64,000 bases of DNA, taken from contig NZ_JAAXPS010000004.1 in assembly GCF_012396555.1 (NCBI RefSeq), forward strand, positions 62,001-126,000, written 5' to 3'. Positions 33,363 through 43,491 of this stretch are shown here, piece after piece; within the stretch, counting starts at the first letter, position 1; each line of letters starts with the position of its first letter. The notes below the pieces were generated by a model. That model saw only the letters and a program-made list of their open reading frames with translations. It searched no databases and was not told the origin of the DNA. The DNA is from Facklamia miroungae. GTDB taxonomy: Bacteria; Bacillota; Bacilli; Lactobacillales; Aerococcaceae. Both the position numbers and the translations under genes were made by a program.

Positions 33363-34496
33363 ATGAAAATTGTAATTGCTTGTGATTCTTTTAAAGAGGC
33401 TATTTCAGCCAAACAAGCTTGTTATGCAATAAAAAAGGGTATTGAACAAGTTTTTCCTGATGCAGAAATTGTGCAAGTACCTATGGCAGATGGTGGAGAG
33501 GGAACCACAGAAGCTTTAATCGATGCCAGTCAAGGAAGTTATCATAGGATTCAAGTTCAAGGACCATTGGGTGATGAGGTTCAAGCGCGATATGATCTTT
33601 TAGGAGACGGGCAAACAGCAGTCATTGAAATGGCAAGTGCTTCAGGAATTCACTTAGTTAAGAAAGAAAATCGTAATCCTCTGCTTGCTTCCACTTATGG
33701 GACAGGACAGGTAATTAAGACCTGCTTAGATCAGGGCATACGGTCCTTCATATTAGGTATTGGCGGATCTGCAACTAATGACGGAGGTGCAGGTATGGCT
33801 CAAGCCTTAGGCTATCGACTTTTGGATAAAAAAGGGAAAGAAATAGCGCTAGGTAATCAAGGGCTGGCTCATTTAGATCGTATAGATTCCTACTCTGCTC
33901 ATCCTGCCCTAGCGGAGGCTCGTTTTAAAGTAGCATGTGATGTCAATAATCCGCTTTATGGTCCTCAAGGAGCATCGGCTGTTTTTGGTCCACAAAAAGG
34001 GGCAACCTCAGAAATGATTGCTCATTTAGACGCTAATCTTGAACATTTTTCCCGAATAATTTATCGAGATTTGGGACGTGAAGTAGCTCATGTTGCTGGG
34101 GCTGGAGCTGCTGGAGGGTTAGGTGCTGGATTATTGGCTTTCACTCAGGCTGAATTACAAAGAGGAATTGATATTGTTATTGAGACAGTACATCTGAAGG
34201 AAGCCTTAGAAGGTGTTGATATTTGCTTCACAGGTGAAGGTCAAATTGATCATCAAACCCAGTATGGTAAAACACCTTTTGGTGTGATGCGATTAGCTAA
34301 AAAAGTAGCTCCCCAATCAAAAGTGATTGCTTTGTGTGGGTCTGTTGGTAAAGAAATTGAAAATCTTTATCAATTAGGTTTTGATGGGATTTTTAGTATT
34401 ACGCCTGGACCGAGTTCTTTAGAAGACTTATTACCAGACACGCAAGAAAACTTAACTGCAAGCAGTCGAGCCATCAGTCAAATGTTATTAAAATAA
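33363..34496 (+). CDS. Glycerate kinase (GlxK/GarK family)
   Basis: A 377-residue kinase that phosphorylates D-glycerate with ATP to 2-phosphoglycerate (type I enzymes), feeding glycolysis. The family signatures are IVIACDSFKEAISAKQA, VPMADGGEGTTEAL, GIGGSATNDGGAGMAQALG and FTGEGQIDHQTQYGKTP. The ribosome site GGAGG lies in the last codons of the permease gene, about 10 bp upstream, so the two are coupled. Length is normal. Together the pair is a self-contained glycerate uptake and entry route. Confidence 0.95.
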   Translation: MKIVIACDSFKEAISAKQACYAIKKGIEQVFPDAEIVQVPMADGGEGTTEALIDASQGSYHRIQVQGPLGDEVQARYDLLGDGQTAVIEMASASGIHLVKKENRNPLLASTYGTGQVIKTCLDQGIRSFILGIGGSATNDGGAGMAQALGYRLLDKKGKEIALGNQGLAHLDRIDSYSAHPALAEARFKVACDVNNPLYGPQGASAVFGPQKGATSEMIAHLDANLEHFSRIIYRDLGREVAHVAGAGAAGGLGAGLLAFTQAELQRGIDIVIETVHLKEALEGVDICFTGEGQIDHQTQYGKTPFGVMRLAKKVAPQSKVIALCGSVGKEIENLYQLGFDGIFSITPGPSSLEDLLPDTQENLTASSRAISQMLLK

Positions 34497-34503
34497 AGAA
34501 AAC

Positions 34504-34545
34504 AAACCACCATTGATGATAAAATCAGTCAGTGGTGGTTTTATT
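34504..34545. terminator. Bidirectional terminator between glycerate kinase and oppF
   Basis: AAACCACCA (34504-34512) pairs with TGGTGGTTT (34533-34541), with T residues on the right and A residues on the left. Confidence 0.85.
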
Positions 34546-34548
34546 ACT

Positions 34549-35439
34549 CTATTGTGCTACCCAATGGTTTGGTTTCACTTGTGTAAGAACCTCTTTATTA
34601 AGTATTTCAGGATTAGCTTGATAATGGATTCGTTGACGTTGGCGTTCATAGTCAGGATCTGGTAAAGGAATGGCTGATAGTAATGATTGAGTATAAGCAT
34701 GTATGGGGTTTGCATATAACTCTTCAGCATCAGCTAACTCTAAAATGCGTCCACGGTTCATAATCGCAATGCGATCACTCACGTATTTAACCATGGATAA
34801 ATCATGAGCTATAAAGAGATAAGTGAGCCCCTTAGATTCTTTCAGTTCTTGCAATAAGTTAACTACTTGGGCTTGAATAGAAACATCCAAAGCAGATATA
34901 GGTTCATCAGCAACAATGAATTTCGGTTCGACTGCTAAGGCACGAGCAATGCCGATACGTTGTCGTTGACCACCAGAAAATTCATGAGGGTAGCGACTTG
35001 CATGATCGCTATTAAGACCAACATCTTTCAAGAGTTGATTTACCTTTTCGTCTCTTTCCTCTTTCGATTTTGCAAGTTGATGAATATCAATGCCTTCTGC
35101 AATAATATCACGAACCTTCATGCGGGGATTTAAGGAAGCATAGGGGTCTTGAAAGATCATTTGTATTTCTTTGTGAAATTTTAAGCGTTCTTTTTGATTG
35201 TAGTTACTAGATAAAGATTTACCTTGAAAGATAATTTCACCACTTGTCGGTTGATAAAGATTAACAATCGCTCGACCGATCGTTGATTTACCCGAACCGG
35301 ATTCGCCTACTAGACCGAAGGTTTCACCGGGGTAAATTTCAAAGGAAACATCGTTAACAGCTTTAATTTCTTTATCTGTTCCTGGGTAGTAATATTGTTT
35401 TAAATTTTTGACTTGTAAGATGGGTGTTTTATCATTCAT
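34549..35439 (-). CDS. oppF: Oligopeptide ABC transporter ATP-binding protein OppF
   Basis: A 296-residue ATPase, last gene of the minus-strand opp operon. Walker A GESGSGKSTIG, signature SGGQRQR, Walker B FIVADEPISALD, switch His in IAHDLSMV. The C-terminal oligopeptide extension is short (ends KPNHWVAQ) and has no cysteine cluster, unlike the other OppF-type ATPase in this window. AAGGAGG precedes the ATG, which overlaps oppD by 8 bp. Confidence 0.93.
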   Translation of the reverse strand: MNDKTPILQVKNLKQYYYPGTDKEIKAVNDVSFEIYPGETFGLVGESGSGKSTIGRAIVNLYQPTSGEIIFQGKSLSSNYNQKERLKFHKEIQMIFQDPYASLNPRMKVRDIIAEGIDIHQLAKSKEERDEKVNQLLKDVGLNSDHASRYPHEFSGGQRQRIGIARALAVEPKFIVADEPISALDVSIQAQVVNLLQELKESKGLTYLFIAHDLSMVKYVSDRIAIMNRGRILELADAEELYANPIHAYTQSLLSAIPLPDPDYERQRQRIHYQANPEILNKEVLTQVKPNHWVAQ

Positions 35440-36502
35440 AAGAAACCTCCTTCCTAGCTAACTTGTCGTGTGTTTGTTTTTCTTGGTAGTGACGATAGCG
35501 TTCTTGAATAGATGCAGGAGGAGTTATTTTGGGGGCCATTGGATGCAATAGCCAGGTGGCCGCATAATGACCAGGACTCACTTCAAACATAGGGGGTTCT
35601 TCTTCAAAATCAATGGCTAGTGCAAATTCAGAACGATAGGCAAAAGCATCACCTTTTGGAGGGTTCAAAAGATCAGGTGGACTGCCAGGAATGGCATATA
35701 GATGATCTTGCTTAGAGATAGTTGGCATAGCGGTTAATAATCCCCAAGTGTATGGATGTTGGGGATGATAATAGATATCATCGACCGAACCGATTTCAAC
35801 AATTTTCCCAGCATACATGACGGCTATTCGATCAGCCACGTTGGCAACAACTCCTAAATCGTGGGTGATAAAGATAATGGTCATATTTTTTTCTTTCTGA
35901 ATCTTTTCTAACAATTCAATAATTTGTGCTTGAATGGTTACATCCAGGGCTGTCGTTGGTTCGTCTGCAATGAGCACTTCAGGATCACCTGCTAATGCAA
36001 TAGCAATCACAATTCTTTGTCTTTGTCCTCCCGAAAACTGGTGCGGATAATGATCGATTCTTGTTTCGGCTTGAATAATACCACATAAATCTAATAAGTT
36101 TATTGCTTCTTTTCGCGCATCGGAATGACTAAATCCGCGTTTGCGAATTAATATTTCTGTTATTTGCCGACCAATCGTCAAAGTAGGATTTAGAGCAGTC
36201 ATTGGATCTTGAAAGATCATGGCAATTTGACTGCCGCGAATATTTTCCATTTCTTTTTTGGACAGTTTTAAAAGATTCTGATCATGATAAATAATTTCTC
36301 CTGCTTCAATCGTGGCGTTTTTAGCAAGCAAGCCCATCAAAGAACGAGTGGTCACTGATTTCCCAGAACCTGATTCTCCAACAATAGCTAATGTTTCACC
36401 AGGATATAAGGATAAATCAATACCACGAATGGCTTTTAAATTGCCGGCATAGGTTTTGAAGGAAATAGTTAAGTCTTTTATTTGAATAATAGCCTCTGTC
36501 AT
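35432..36502 (-). CDS. oppD: Oligopeptide ABC transporter ATP-binding protein OppD
   Basis: A 356-residue ATPase with Walker A GESGSGKSVTTRS, signature SGGQRQR, Walker [13 protein letters not shown] and ITHDLGVVA. The C-terminal oligopeptide domain (LLNPPKGDAFAYRSEFALAI) lacks the usual cysteines: where homologues have GCxFxxRC it reads DAFAYRSEFA. AGGTGA precedes the ATG, 8 bp after the oppC stop. It pairs with OppF to energise peptide uptake. Confidence 0.93.
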   Translation of the reverse strand: MTEAIIQIKDLTISFKTYAGNLKAIRGIDLSLYPGETLAIVGESGSGKSVTTRSLMGLLAKNATIEAGEIIYHDQNLLKLSKKEMENIRGSQIAMIFQDPMTALNPTLTIGRQITEILIRKRGFSHSDARKEAINLLDLCGIIQAETRIDHYPHQFSGGQRQRIVIAIALAGDPEVLIADEPTTALDVTIQAQIIELLEKIQKEKNMTIIFITHDLGVVANVADRIAVMYAGKIVEIGSVDDIYYHPQHPYTWGLLTAMPTISKQDHLYAIPGSPPDLLNPPKGDAFAYRSEFALAIDFEEEPPMFEVSPGHYAATWLLHPMAPKITPPASIQERYRHYQEKQTHDKLARKEVSYE

Positions 36503-36510
36503 GAAGTCAC

Positions 36511-37584
36511 CTACTCTTTCATTTTAGGGTCAAATGCATCACGGAGTCCGTCCGCTAATAAGTTAAATGATAACATAATGAGCGAAATAACAGCTGCTGG
36601 GTACCACATTAAATGCGGTAGGAAACGAAATGTTTTATAGCCTTCACTAAGCAAGGTACCCAATGAGGCATTAGGCGCAGGGATACCAATTCCTATGAAA
36701 CTTAAGAACGATTCAAAGAAGATAGCTGAAGGAATCGCAAACATCATCTGTACGATAATAATTCCTAACATATTAGGAAGAATGTGTTTTAATAGAATTT
36801 TGCTGGTTGATTGGCCTAAGACTCTTGCTGCTAAGACATATTCTTGCTGTTTTAAACGGAGAGTCTGTGCTCTGACGACCCTAGACATCGAAATCCAAGA
36901 GGTAAGAGCGATGGTAATGATAATGGATAATAAACCAGGTTGCAGAACTAAAAGCATCAAGACAACAATAACAAGGTTGGGAACTCCTGAAATAATTTCT
37001 AGTATTCGCTGCATTATCGTATCAATTTTACCACCTAGCCAACCAGATATCATACCATATGTGACACCAATTATAACGTTGATTAAAACAGCGATAACAG
37101 CTACTAAAAGGGAGATACGGGTACCGTATAATATGCGGGAGAGGAGATCACGACCTAACCCATCTGTTCCTAAATAATAATAAGTTCCTTCTGGAACATT
37201 CGCATTTTGATAGGCATCTACTAGAGCTCCCCCACGGTTAATACTCTTACCACTGAACCATGAGATCCCTTCTAATCCAGGAATTTTGGGAGGGAGATTG
37301 GCTTGTGCTGGATTTTGTTGGAAGGGTGAAGAAGGTGCCACCCAAGGTGCCAAAATAGCTAGTGCTAAGATTAAAACCACAAAGAATAGTGAGATCATTG
37401 CTCCTTTATTCTTTTTTAAGCGGCGCCATGAATCCTGAAGGAAGTTTAAGGAAGGGGCCTCAATTTTTTCGTTTTCTTCACTTTGAATGGAAATTTTTGG
37501 TTGAAAGAGAGTTGGATCAAAAGTTTGAGTAGAGTTCGTTTGAGAAACATTGCTGGATATATGAGTGGAATTTTCAAGGGTCAT
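36511..37584 (-). CDS. oppC: Oligopeptide ABC transporter permease OppC
   Basis: A 357-residue permease. About 65 polar cytoplasmic residues precede helix 1. A roughly 35-residue external loop between helix 1 and YLGTDGLGRDLLSRILYGTR is longer than in the other peptide system. The EAA loop is QEYVLAARVLGQSTSKILLKH. AAGGAGG lies 9 bp before the ATG. It follows oppB with a 2-bp gap. Confidence 0.93.
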   Translation of the reverse strand: MTLENSTHISSNVSQTNSTQTFDPTLFQPKISIQSEENEKIEAPSLNFLQDSWRRLKKNKGAMISLFFVVLILALAILAPWVAPSSPFQQNPAQANLPPKIPGLEGISWFSGKSINRGGALVDAYQNANVPEGTYYYLGTDGLGRDLLSRILYGTRISLLVAVIAVLINVIIGVTYGMISGWLGGKIDTIMQRILEIISGVPNLVIVVLMLLVLQPGLLSIIITIALTSWISMSRVVRAQTLRLKQQEYVLAARVLGQSTSKILLKHILPNMLGIIIVQMMFAIPSAIFFESFLSFIGIGIPAPNASLGTLLSEGYKTFRFLPHLMWYPAAVISLIMLSFNLLADGLRDAFDPKMKE

Positions 37585-37586
37585 CT

Positions 37587-38528
37587 TTAACTACCTCCTT
37601 CAACTTGACGCATTCTTGGGTCAATAAAGCCATATAGAATATCAACGATTAATATTATGACAACTAGTAAAACAGAGTACATAATAGTGATTCCCATGAT
37701 TGTTGGATAATCATTTACTAAGATTGATTTGGTAAACTGTTCTCCGATACCAGGGATAGAAAAAATTTGTTCAATCACTAAAGATCCTGTCATGGCGGCG
37801 GCTGTCATCGGTCCAACAATCGTTAATAGAGGGATGATAGCATTACGTAAAGCATGCTTAGTTACAACATAAAATTTTGAAAAACCTTTAGCGGTTGCTA
37901 ATTCAATATAGTCAGAATGTAAAACTTCAATCATCTCTGTTCTAACGAATCGAGCGGATTCTGCCATTGGAGAAATAGCTAGAGCGAGGCTTGGTAAAAT
38001 AGTCGAAGCATAACCGTCACGCCAGAAAGCGATTGGGAGCCAATCTAACCAAACGGCAAAGATAAATTGAAGCACAACTGCATAGACAAAATTTGGTACG
38101 GATCGTCCACCAATCGCAAAGACGGAGGTAAAGGTATCAATCCATGTGTTTTGCTTTACAGCTGCGATCATACCCAAGATGGTACCAATAATCACGCCGA
38201 ACCCGATTGCTTGAGCACCCAAAATCATAGAAGGACCCGCTCGGTCAAAAATAATTTTAGTAACGGGTAAATTGTTATACTGGAAGGAAACACCTAGGTC
38301 ACCTTTTAATATATTACCCAAGTAAGAAAAATAACGAATATATAATGGTTGATTTAAACCATATTTTTCATTCAGTAATTGAAGTTGTGTCTCAGTTAAG
38401 AGATCTTGATTGGCAAAGGGTGATCCAGGTAAAAATTGTAAAAGAAAAAAAGTTACCGAAATAATAATCCAAAGTGTGATTAACATATAAAAAATACGCC
38501 GGATCACAAATTTTGTATAGGAACTCAT
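37587..38528 (-). CDS. oppB: Oligopeptide ABC transporter permease OppB
   Basis: A 313-residue permease of the OppB type: TKFVIRRIFYMLITLWIIIS at the start, FLPGSPFANQDLLT after helix 1 and the EAA loop DYIELATAKGFSKFYVVTKH. I chose the ATG at 38528 because AAAGGTGG lies 6 bp upstream; in-frame ATGs further up either touch this site or precede it. Its promoter must lie in the preceding 400-bp gap, since oppA has its own terminator. Confidence 0.92.
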   Translation of the reverse strand: MSSYTKFVIRRIFYMLITLWIIISVTFFLLQFLPGSPFANQDLLTETQLQLLNEKYGLNQPLYIRYFSYLGNILKGDLGVSFQYNNLPVTKIIFDRAGPSMILGAQAIGFGVIIGTILGMIAAVKQNTWIDTFTSVFAIGGRSVPNFVYAVVLQFIFAVWLDWLPIAFWRDGYASTILPSLALAISPMAESARFVRTEMIEVLHSDYIELATAKGFSKFYVVTKHALRNAIIPLLTIVGPMTAAAMTGSLVIEQIFSIPGIGEQFTKSILVNDYPTIMGITIMYSVLLVVIILIVDILYGFIDPRMRQVEGGS

Positions 38529-38934
38529 GTTCATCCACCTTTCATATAGTTTAATTCTAAACATTTTAAATGGCTTTGTCTTATAAATACCTTTCCAATC
38601 TGGAATTTATAAATAGTAAGATTATTGTATCAGCATTACACTTATCTTACTATGTGAAGTTGAATGGATAAAGTAAACTTATTTAGTTTTCAGATGTAGA
38701 GGCTGATAGGTCAAAGTAAACTATTTAGATTGTCATAAATGAGAGTAGTATACCGTATTTTTGTAGATTGACAAGTAAAATGCTTAAGCTATTCAGCAAA
38801 AATAGAAAAAAACTGTAAAATGAAAAGAAAAAGTTTTTTCATAATAATGATAATGGTTAAGCAGAGTATAAAAAAGATGAAGGGAAAATGCTGGTGATAG
38901 TTGAGCAAGCTAAAAAATTTATTAAGCTTTACGA
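38529..38934. other. Gap between oppA and oppB: promoter region with a direct repeat, no gene
   Basis: An imperfect direct repeat AAAGTAAACT(T)ATTTAG occurs at 38670-38686 and 38713-38728, 43 bp apart. On the minus strand an extended -10 TGATACAAT lies near 38632-38624, downstream of the repeats and 96 bp before oppB. These may form the oppBCDF promoter and operator. No open frame with a ribosome site was found. Confidence 0.4.
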
Positions 38935-38941
38935 ATTAAAA

Positions 38942-38980
38942 AAAGCTCTCTCCAATGAATGATCGCTAGGAGGGAGCTTT
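38942..38980 (-). terminator. Terminator after oppA
   Basis: AAAGCTCTCTCC (38942-38953) pairs with GGAGGGAGCTTT (38969-38980), 11 of 12; on the minus strand it is followed by TTTTTTT. Confidence 0.88.
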
Positions 38981-39025
38981 AAAAATTTTTCAATGACTAA
39001 TCGTTATTATTTTAAGCATGTGGAT

Positions 39026-40660
39026 TTATTCTGCAGTTCGATAAGTTGTTCTTAAATTAATGGTCCGTCCAAATGGTAGAACTTCGAATCCTTCAACGGT
39101 ATTATCAAGTAAGTAAGTGGTAGAAGCTTGATAAAATGAAGACTGTGAAGCTTCTTCACCGACCGCAATCTTTTCTGCTTCAATTAGTGCTTGACGACGT
39201 TTGTGTGGATCGTTTGCAAATTCATTTCTTGCTTGGTCAATTAGTTGATCAACCTTTTCGTTGGAATATTGGCCGAAGTTGATGCCGCCATCTGATTCCA
39301 TTTGTTCTACAAAGTTGATAGCATCTTGATAGTCAGGCGCCCATGTTCCATAAAAGAAGTCAAAATCAAGCGATCTTTGTAATTCGAGACGGTTTTGTAA
39401 AGGGACTGATCGAATAGTAATCGTCAAGCCTGGAAGATTTTGCATTAACTGAGCTTGAATATATTCGGCTGTCCGACTTGCTAAATCGGAGTCTGAAATG
39501 AGTAATTGTAACTCAATTTGATCTTTGCCTAATTCTTCTTTCGCTGTTTCCCAATTTTTCTGAGCGGCTTCGACATTGTAGGTCAATAGTTCGCCAGCCT
39601 CTTCACGGTAGTCTACTCCATCATCATTAATATCAAAACCAGAAGGGACAAAACCGTTTAGAGAGGTTGAGCCATCTTGGATAACAGATTGAGTATAAGT
39701 ATCTTTATCAATGGCTTGTAGAATTGCCCGACGGAGGGCGATGTTATTGGTGGGTTCTTTAGTAGCATTGAATTGTAAATGACCGATAGTGGCTTTTGGA
39801 ATTTGATGGAAGAATTCAGCTCCTGTGTATTGACCAACAAACTGATCATTAAGAATAGTGTAGTCTAATTCACCTGCATCAAATAGATCCGCCCCAGTAC
39901 CTGTTTCTTTTACAACCGATACTTGTACTTCATCTAAAAAGACATTTTCAGCATCCCAATAGTTTGGATTTTTAACTAATTTCCATTCTAAGCTAGTTCC
40001 TTCCCAACCTTCAATTAAGAAGGGTCCATTCATGGCAATAGCATCTGTACTTGTACCATAAGACTGGCCTTTTTCTTCGACTACTTTCTGGTTAACAGGC
40101 ATAAAGCGAGAACCAGTGAGTAATTTTGGTAAGTAGGGTGCAGGATATTCTAATTCAATAACCAATGTTTTTTCATCCGGAGCGGTAACTCCTAATTCTG
40201 AAAGTTCTGCTTCACTATTACGAACTTTACTAGCATTTTTAAAGACTTCGACAGATGAAGAAGTATTGGCATTGTTTGGGTCTACAAGTCTTTGATAAGT
40301 GAAGACATAATCCTCAGCTGTAACAGGGTCACCATTAGACCAAACCAAGCCATCTCTTAAAGTAAAGGTATAAGTTAGTCCATCTTCAGAAATATCGACT
40401 TTTTCAGCTTGTCCAAGTTCAACCTCGCTACCCGTTGATACACGATAAAGACCTTCAAAAATTTGACCGATCATATCCGAAGAAGGGGTGTCATTATATA
40501 GCATTGAATCTAACGTTGCCAATTCTCCAATAGACATGATGGATAACTTTTGTTCGACATTTGGATCGATTTCTTGCGCTGAAACAGTCGAAAGGTTTCC
40601 AACAAGAATAACAGTGACTGCGAGGGAGATAGTGATAAGTTTGAATAATTTATTTTTCAT
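39026..40660 (-). CDS. oppA: Oligopeptide-binding protein OppA, no lipobox
   Basis: A 544-residue SBP_bac_5 protein of the OppA type: LATLDSMLYNDTPSSDMIGQ, FTLRDGLVWSNGDPVTAEDY and the C-terminal PFGRTINLRTTY. The signal peptide ends LSTVSAQEIDP with no cysteine, so it looks like a type I signal rather than a lipoprotein signal. I chose the ATG at 40660 because AAGGAG lies 8 bp upstream and the Lys-rich n-region follows; the longer frame adds 18 residues before the signal. It has its own terminator before oppB. Confidence 0.93.
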   Translation of the reverse strand: MKNKLFKLITISLAVTVILVGNLSTVSAQEIDPNVEQKLSIMSIGELATLDSMLYNDTPSSDMIGQIFEGLYRVSTGSEVELGQAEKVDISEDGLTYTFTLRDGLVWSNGDPVTAEDYVFTYQRLVDPNNANTSSSVEVFKNASKVRNSEAELSELGVTAPDEKTLVIELEYPAPYLPKLLTGSRFMPVNQKVVEEKGQSYGTSTDAIAMNGPFLIEGWEGTSLEWKLVKNPNYWDAENVFLDEVQVSVVKETGTGADLFDAGELDYTILNDQFVGQYTGAEFFHQIPKATIGHLQFNATKEPTNNIALRRAILQAIDKDTYTQSVIQDGSTSLNGFVPSGFDINDDGVDYREEAGELLTYNVEAAQKNWETAKEELGKDQIELQLLISDSDLASRTAEYIQAQLMQNLPGLTITIRSVPLQNRLELQRSLDFDFFYGTWAPDYQDAINFVEQMESDGGINFGQYSNEKVDQLIDQARNEFANDPHKRRQALIEAEKIAVGEEASQSSFYQASTTYLLDNTVEGFEVLPFGRTINLRTTYRTAE

Positions 40661-40747
40661 AAGCCACTCCTTATATTTTTTCTTTAATATATCACAGATA
40701 AGTAAAAAACTCACAAAATAAGATTGATAACAATTGATAAAAAAAGA

Positions 40748-40780
40748 TAAATCCTATCTTAATTATAAAGATAGGATTTA
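40748..40780 (-). terminator. Terminator after nrdJ
   Basis: A perfect 13-bp stem TAAATCCTATCTT/AAGATAGGATTTA (40748-40760 with 40768-40780); on the minus strand it runs into TCTTTTTTT. Confidence 0.9.
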
Positions 40781-40823
40781 TTGTGAGTGAAGCAAAACTT
40801 TTATGAGGTTTTATTTTACAAGT

Positions 40824-43436
40824 CTAGAGACCACAACGTAATTGGGCATTACAATTGGTACAAGTGTTGCATCCACCAATATCTTCGACAATTCCTTTAC
40901 GGCATATCGGGCAAGTATCGCCTACTTCTGAACCATAAACAACATCATCGGTGTGACCACTTTGGGTAAAATGATCTTTTTCGGCTAAATCCACTAAATG
41001 ACGTAATTCATCTACTTCATCCACCACCCGAATTTCTTGTTCTTCTACTTCAAATAAAGCGATATTTTGATCTTTTTCGTTTTCTTCTGCTTTCAAAGTA
41101 AGAACTTGAGAGTCTCGAGAACCGTCCACATAAACCGTTCCTCCTTTAGCTCCCCCACTATATAACCGTTCATAAATTTCTTCAACTTGCTGAACGGTAT
41201 AGCCTTTAGGAGCATTTACCGTTTTAGAAATAGAAGAATCGACCCAGCGTTGGATGGTTGTTTGTACATCAACGTGTTCTTCAGGTTTTAATTCCATTGC
41301 TGAGACAAATATTTCAGGTAGATGGTCCGCATCTGCTTCAGGATGACGGTCTAAGTATTCTTGAACAATGCCTGCATTAACTTCAATGAATTTACCTAGG
41401 CGGCCGGAACGATAATATTTAAAGGCAAAATAAGGTTCAAGACCGGTAGCCACACCTACCATTGTACCTGTTGAGCCAGTAGGAGCAACGGTAAGTAGAT
41501 GTGAATTTCTGATACCATAATCTAAAATGCCTTGATGGATATGCTTAGGCATTTTTTGCATATAACCTGTTGAAATAAAATTTTGACGCAATTTTTGTGT
41601 CTCTTCATCCGTCGAACCAATTAGGAAGGGGAAGCTTCCTTTTTCTTTTGCTAATTCAATAGAGGTTTCATATGCAGTGACTGCAATTGTCTCAAAGACT
41701 TTATCGATCAATTGATTACCGGAAGCAGACCCGTAACGTTGATTGGTATAGATTAATAAGTCAGCTAATCCCATAACGCCTAGGCCAATCCGTCGCTCCC
41801 CTAAAGCTTGTTTGCGGTTAGCTTCTAAGAAATAAGGAGTGGCATCAATCACATTATCTTGCATGCGCACACCGACACGTACAGTTTCTTTTAATTTAGC
41901 AAAATCAATCGTTTGCTCTTCTTTGTTAGCCATATTCGCTAAATTGATCGCTGCTAAATTACATACTGAATATGGTGCTAATGGTTGCTCTCCGCAAGGA
42001 TTGGTAGCTACTACTTTTTGACCATAAGCTTTGGCATTTGTATCATTATTTGCATTATCAATAAAGAAAATGCCTGGTTCTGCGGAATAAGTGGCACAAA
42101 TATTAATCAGTTTCCAAAGCTCTCTCGCAGGGATACTTCGATAGGTTCTTACTGCATAGCCCATGGCTTCCCAATCGCGCACATCTCCAACTTGGTGCCA
42201 TTGAGTATTGTATGCATCCATTTCTTCTTGGTTATAGTGTTCTACATCGGGAAAACGTAATTCCCATTCTTGATCTTTTTCAACAGCTTCCATAAATTCA
42301 GAAGTGATAGTTACGGATATATTGGCTCCGGTTAAGAAGTCTTCATTATGGACTTCATAAGCTCCTTTATCACGTAAAAGTGCCTTAGAATGTTCAATTA
42401 TATCGGCGTTGAAGCCACCAAAATTTTCTGATTTTTGGTAAGCAGCGATCTGTTCATGCATAATTTGTTCATTCGGAGTTAGAGGAACAAACTTAAGTTT
42501 CTCTTGAGCTAGTTTTTGAATGAGTTCATCCTTTGTTTGTTCAATTAAATAGCGTAAAATACGAGGATTTTGCATTTTCGAAATGATAAACTCGATAATA
42601 TCAGGATGCCAATCGGCTAACATGATCATTTGAGCTCCTCGTCGTGAACCGCCTTGTTCAACCAGGTGGGTCAATTGGGCGATATCGTTGAGCCAAGATA
42701 CGGATCCAGAAGACTTTCCATTCACTCCTCTTGCTAAGGTGTTTCTCGGTCGTAAGGTTGATCCATTGGTGCCCACTCCACCTCCGCGAGACATGATCTC
42801 CATTACTTCTTTACGATGCTCGGCAATACCTTCACGCGAATCAGGAACAAAAGGCATTACATAGCAATTAAAGTAAGTAACATCCGTTTTCGAACCAGCA
42901 CCATAAAGTACTCGACCTGCTGGGACAAAGTTCATAGTGGAGAGTTGGTCGTAAAAAGCCTGGAAAGACGATTGCTGTTTTTCTTTATCACTTTCTATTT
43001 CAGCTAAACCAATAGCATTTCGATGTGCGATTTGTTCATAATAAATTTCTAATGGTTTATCGAGGCTATCGATATTTCGAGTAATTAAACCTGTTAATCG
43101 TTCTTCTTCATTTTCCAGATTACCACGATATTCTTCTTCTAATAAGATCATGGCTTGTCCTTTTTCCCAATCGAGGCTTTGAACGATACCGATTCCTCGA
43201 GCTGGATAAGAGGGGTCAGGTTTGACGGTAAGTACCACCATATCACCAATGGTTAATGTTTTTTTGGCAGTATCTTTAAAAGCATAGCGGTCCAACATGA
43301 CCATCCTTGAAACACCAGAATGGGTGATTTTCATGTCAGGTGTTACAGGTGTTACTTGAGGGAATTCTTTGATTGCATTGTTTAGCCCTTGAAGATTCCA
43401 TTTAATGGTTTCAGAAGGTAAGATATTTGTTTCCAT
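40824..43436 (-). CDS. nrdJ: Adenosylcobalamin-dependent ribonucleoside-diphosphate reductase (class II)
   Basis: An 870-residue reductase that makes dNDPs from NDPs using coenzyme B12, with or without oxygen. Key parts: first redox Cys in YFNCYVMPFVPDS, SRGGGVGTNGS, the active-site NPCGEQPLAPYSVCNLAAIN with the radical Cys and Glu, and VAPTGSTGTMVG. The C-terminus is a cysteine-rich tail, CPICRKGIVEDIGGCNTC then TNCNAQLRCGL, combining a zinc-ribbon with the swinging redox cysteines. An N-terminal 100 residues form an extra domain. No separate activase is needed. Tandem NrdR boxes lie in its promoter region. Confidence 0.95.
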   Translation of the reverse strand: METNILPSETIKWNLQGLNNAIKEFPQVTPVTPDMKITHSGVSRMVMLDRYAFKDTAKKTLTIGDMVVLTVKPDPSYPARGIGIVQSLDWEKGQAMILLEEEYRGNLENEEERLTGLITRNIDSLDKPLEIYYEQIAHRNAIGLAEIESDKEKQQSSFQAFYDQLSTMNFVPAGRVLYGAGSKTDVTYFNCYVMPFVPDSREGIAEHRKEVMEIMSRGGGVGTNGSTLRPRNTLARGVNGKSSGSVSWLNDIAQLTHLVEQGGSRRGAQMIMLADWHPDIIEFIISKMQNPRILRYLIEQTKDELIQKLAQEKLKFVPLTPNEQIMHEQIAAYQKSENFGGFNADIIEHSKALLRDKGAYEVHNEDFLTGANISVTITSEFMEAVEKDQEWELRFPDVEHYNQEEMDAYNTQWHQVGDVRDWEAMGYAVRTYRSIPARELWKLINICATYSAEPGIFFIDNANNDTNAKAYGQKVVATNPCGEQPLAPYSVCNLAAINLANMANKEEQTIDFAKLKETVRVGVRMQDNVIDATPYFLEANRKQALGERRIGLGVMGLADLLIYTNQRYGSASGNQLIDKVFETIAVTAYETSIELAKEKGSFPFLIGSTDEETQKLRQNFISTGYMQKMPKHIHQGILDYGIRNSHLLTVAPTGSTGTMVGVATGLEPYFAFKYYRSGRLGKFIEVNAGIVQEYLDRHPEADADHLPEIFVSAMELKPEEHVDVQTTIQRWVDSSISKTVNAPKGYTVQQVEEIYERLYSGGAKGGTVYVDGSRDSQVLTLKAEENEKDQNIALFEVEEQEIRVVDEVDELRHLVDLAEKDHFTQSGHTDDVVYGSEVGDTCPICRKGIVEDIGGCNTCTNCNAQLRCGL

Positions 43437-43491
43437 GATTAAGTTCAGCCTCTCTATATGAAGATTTCATCAGTTATGTGTACGCTTTGGA

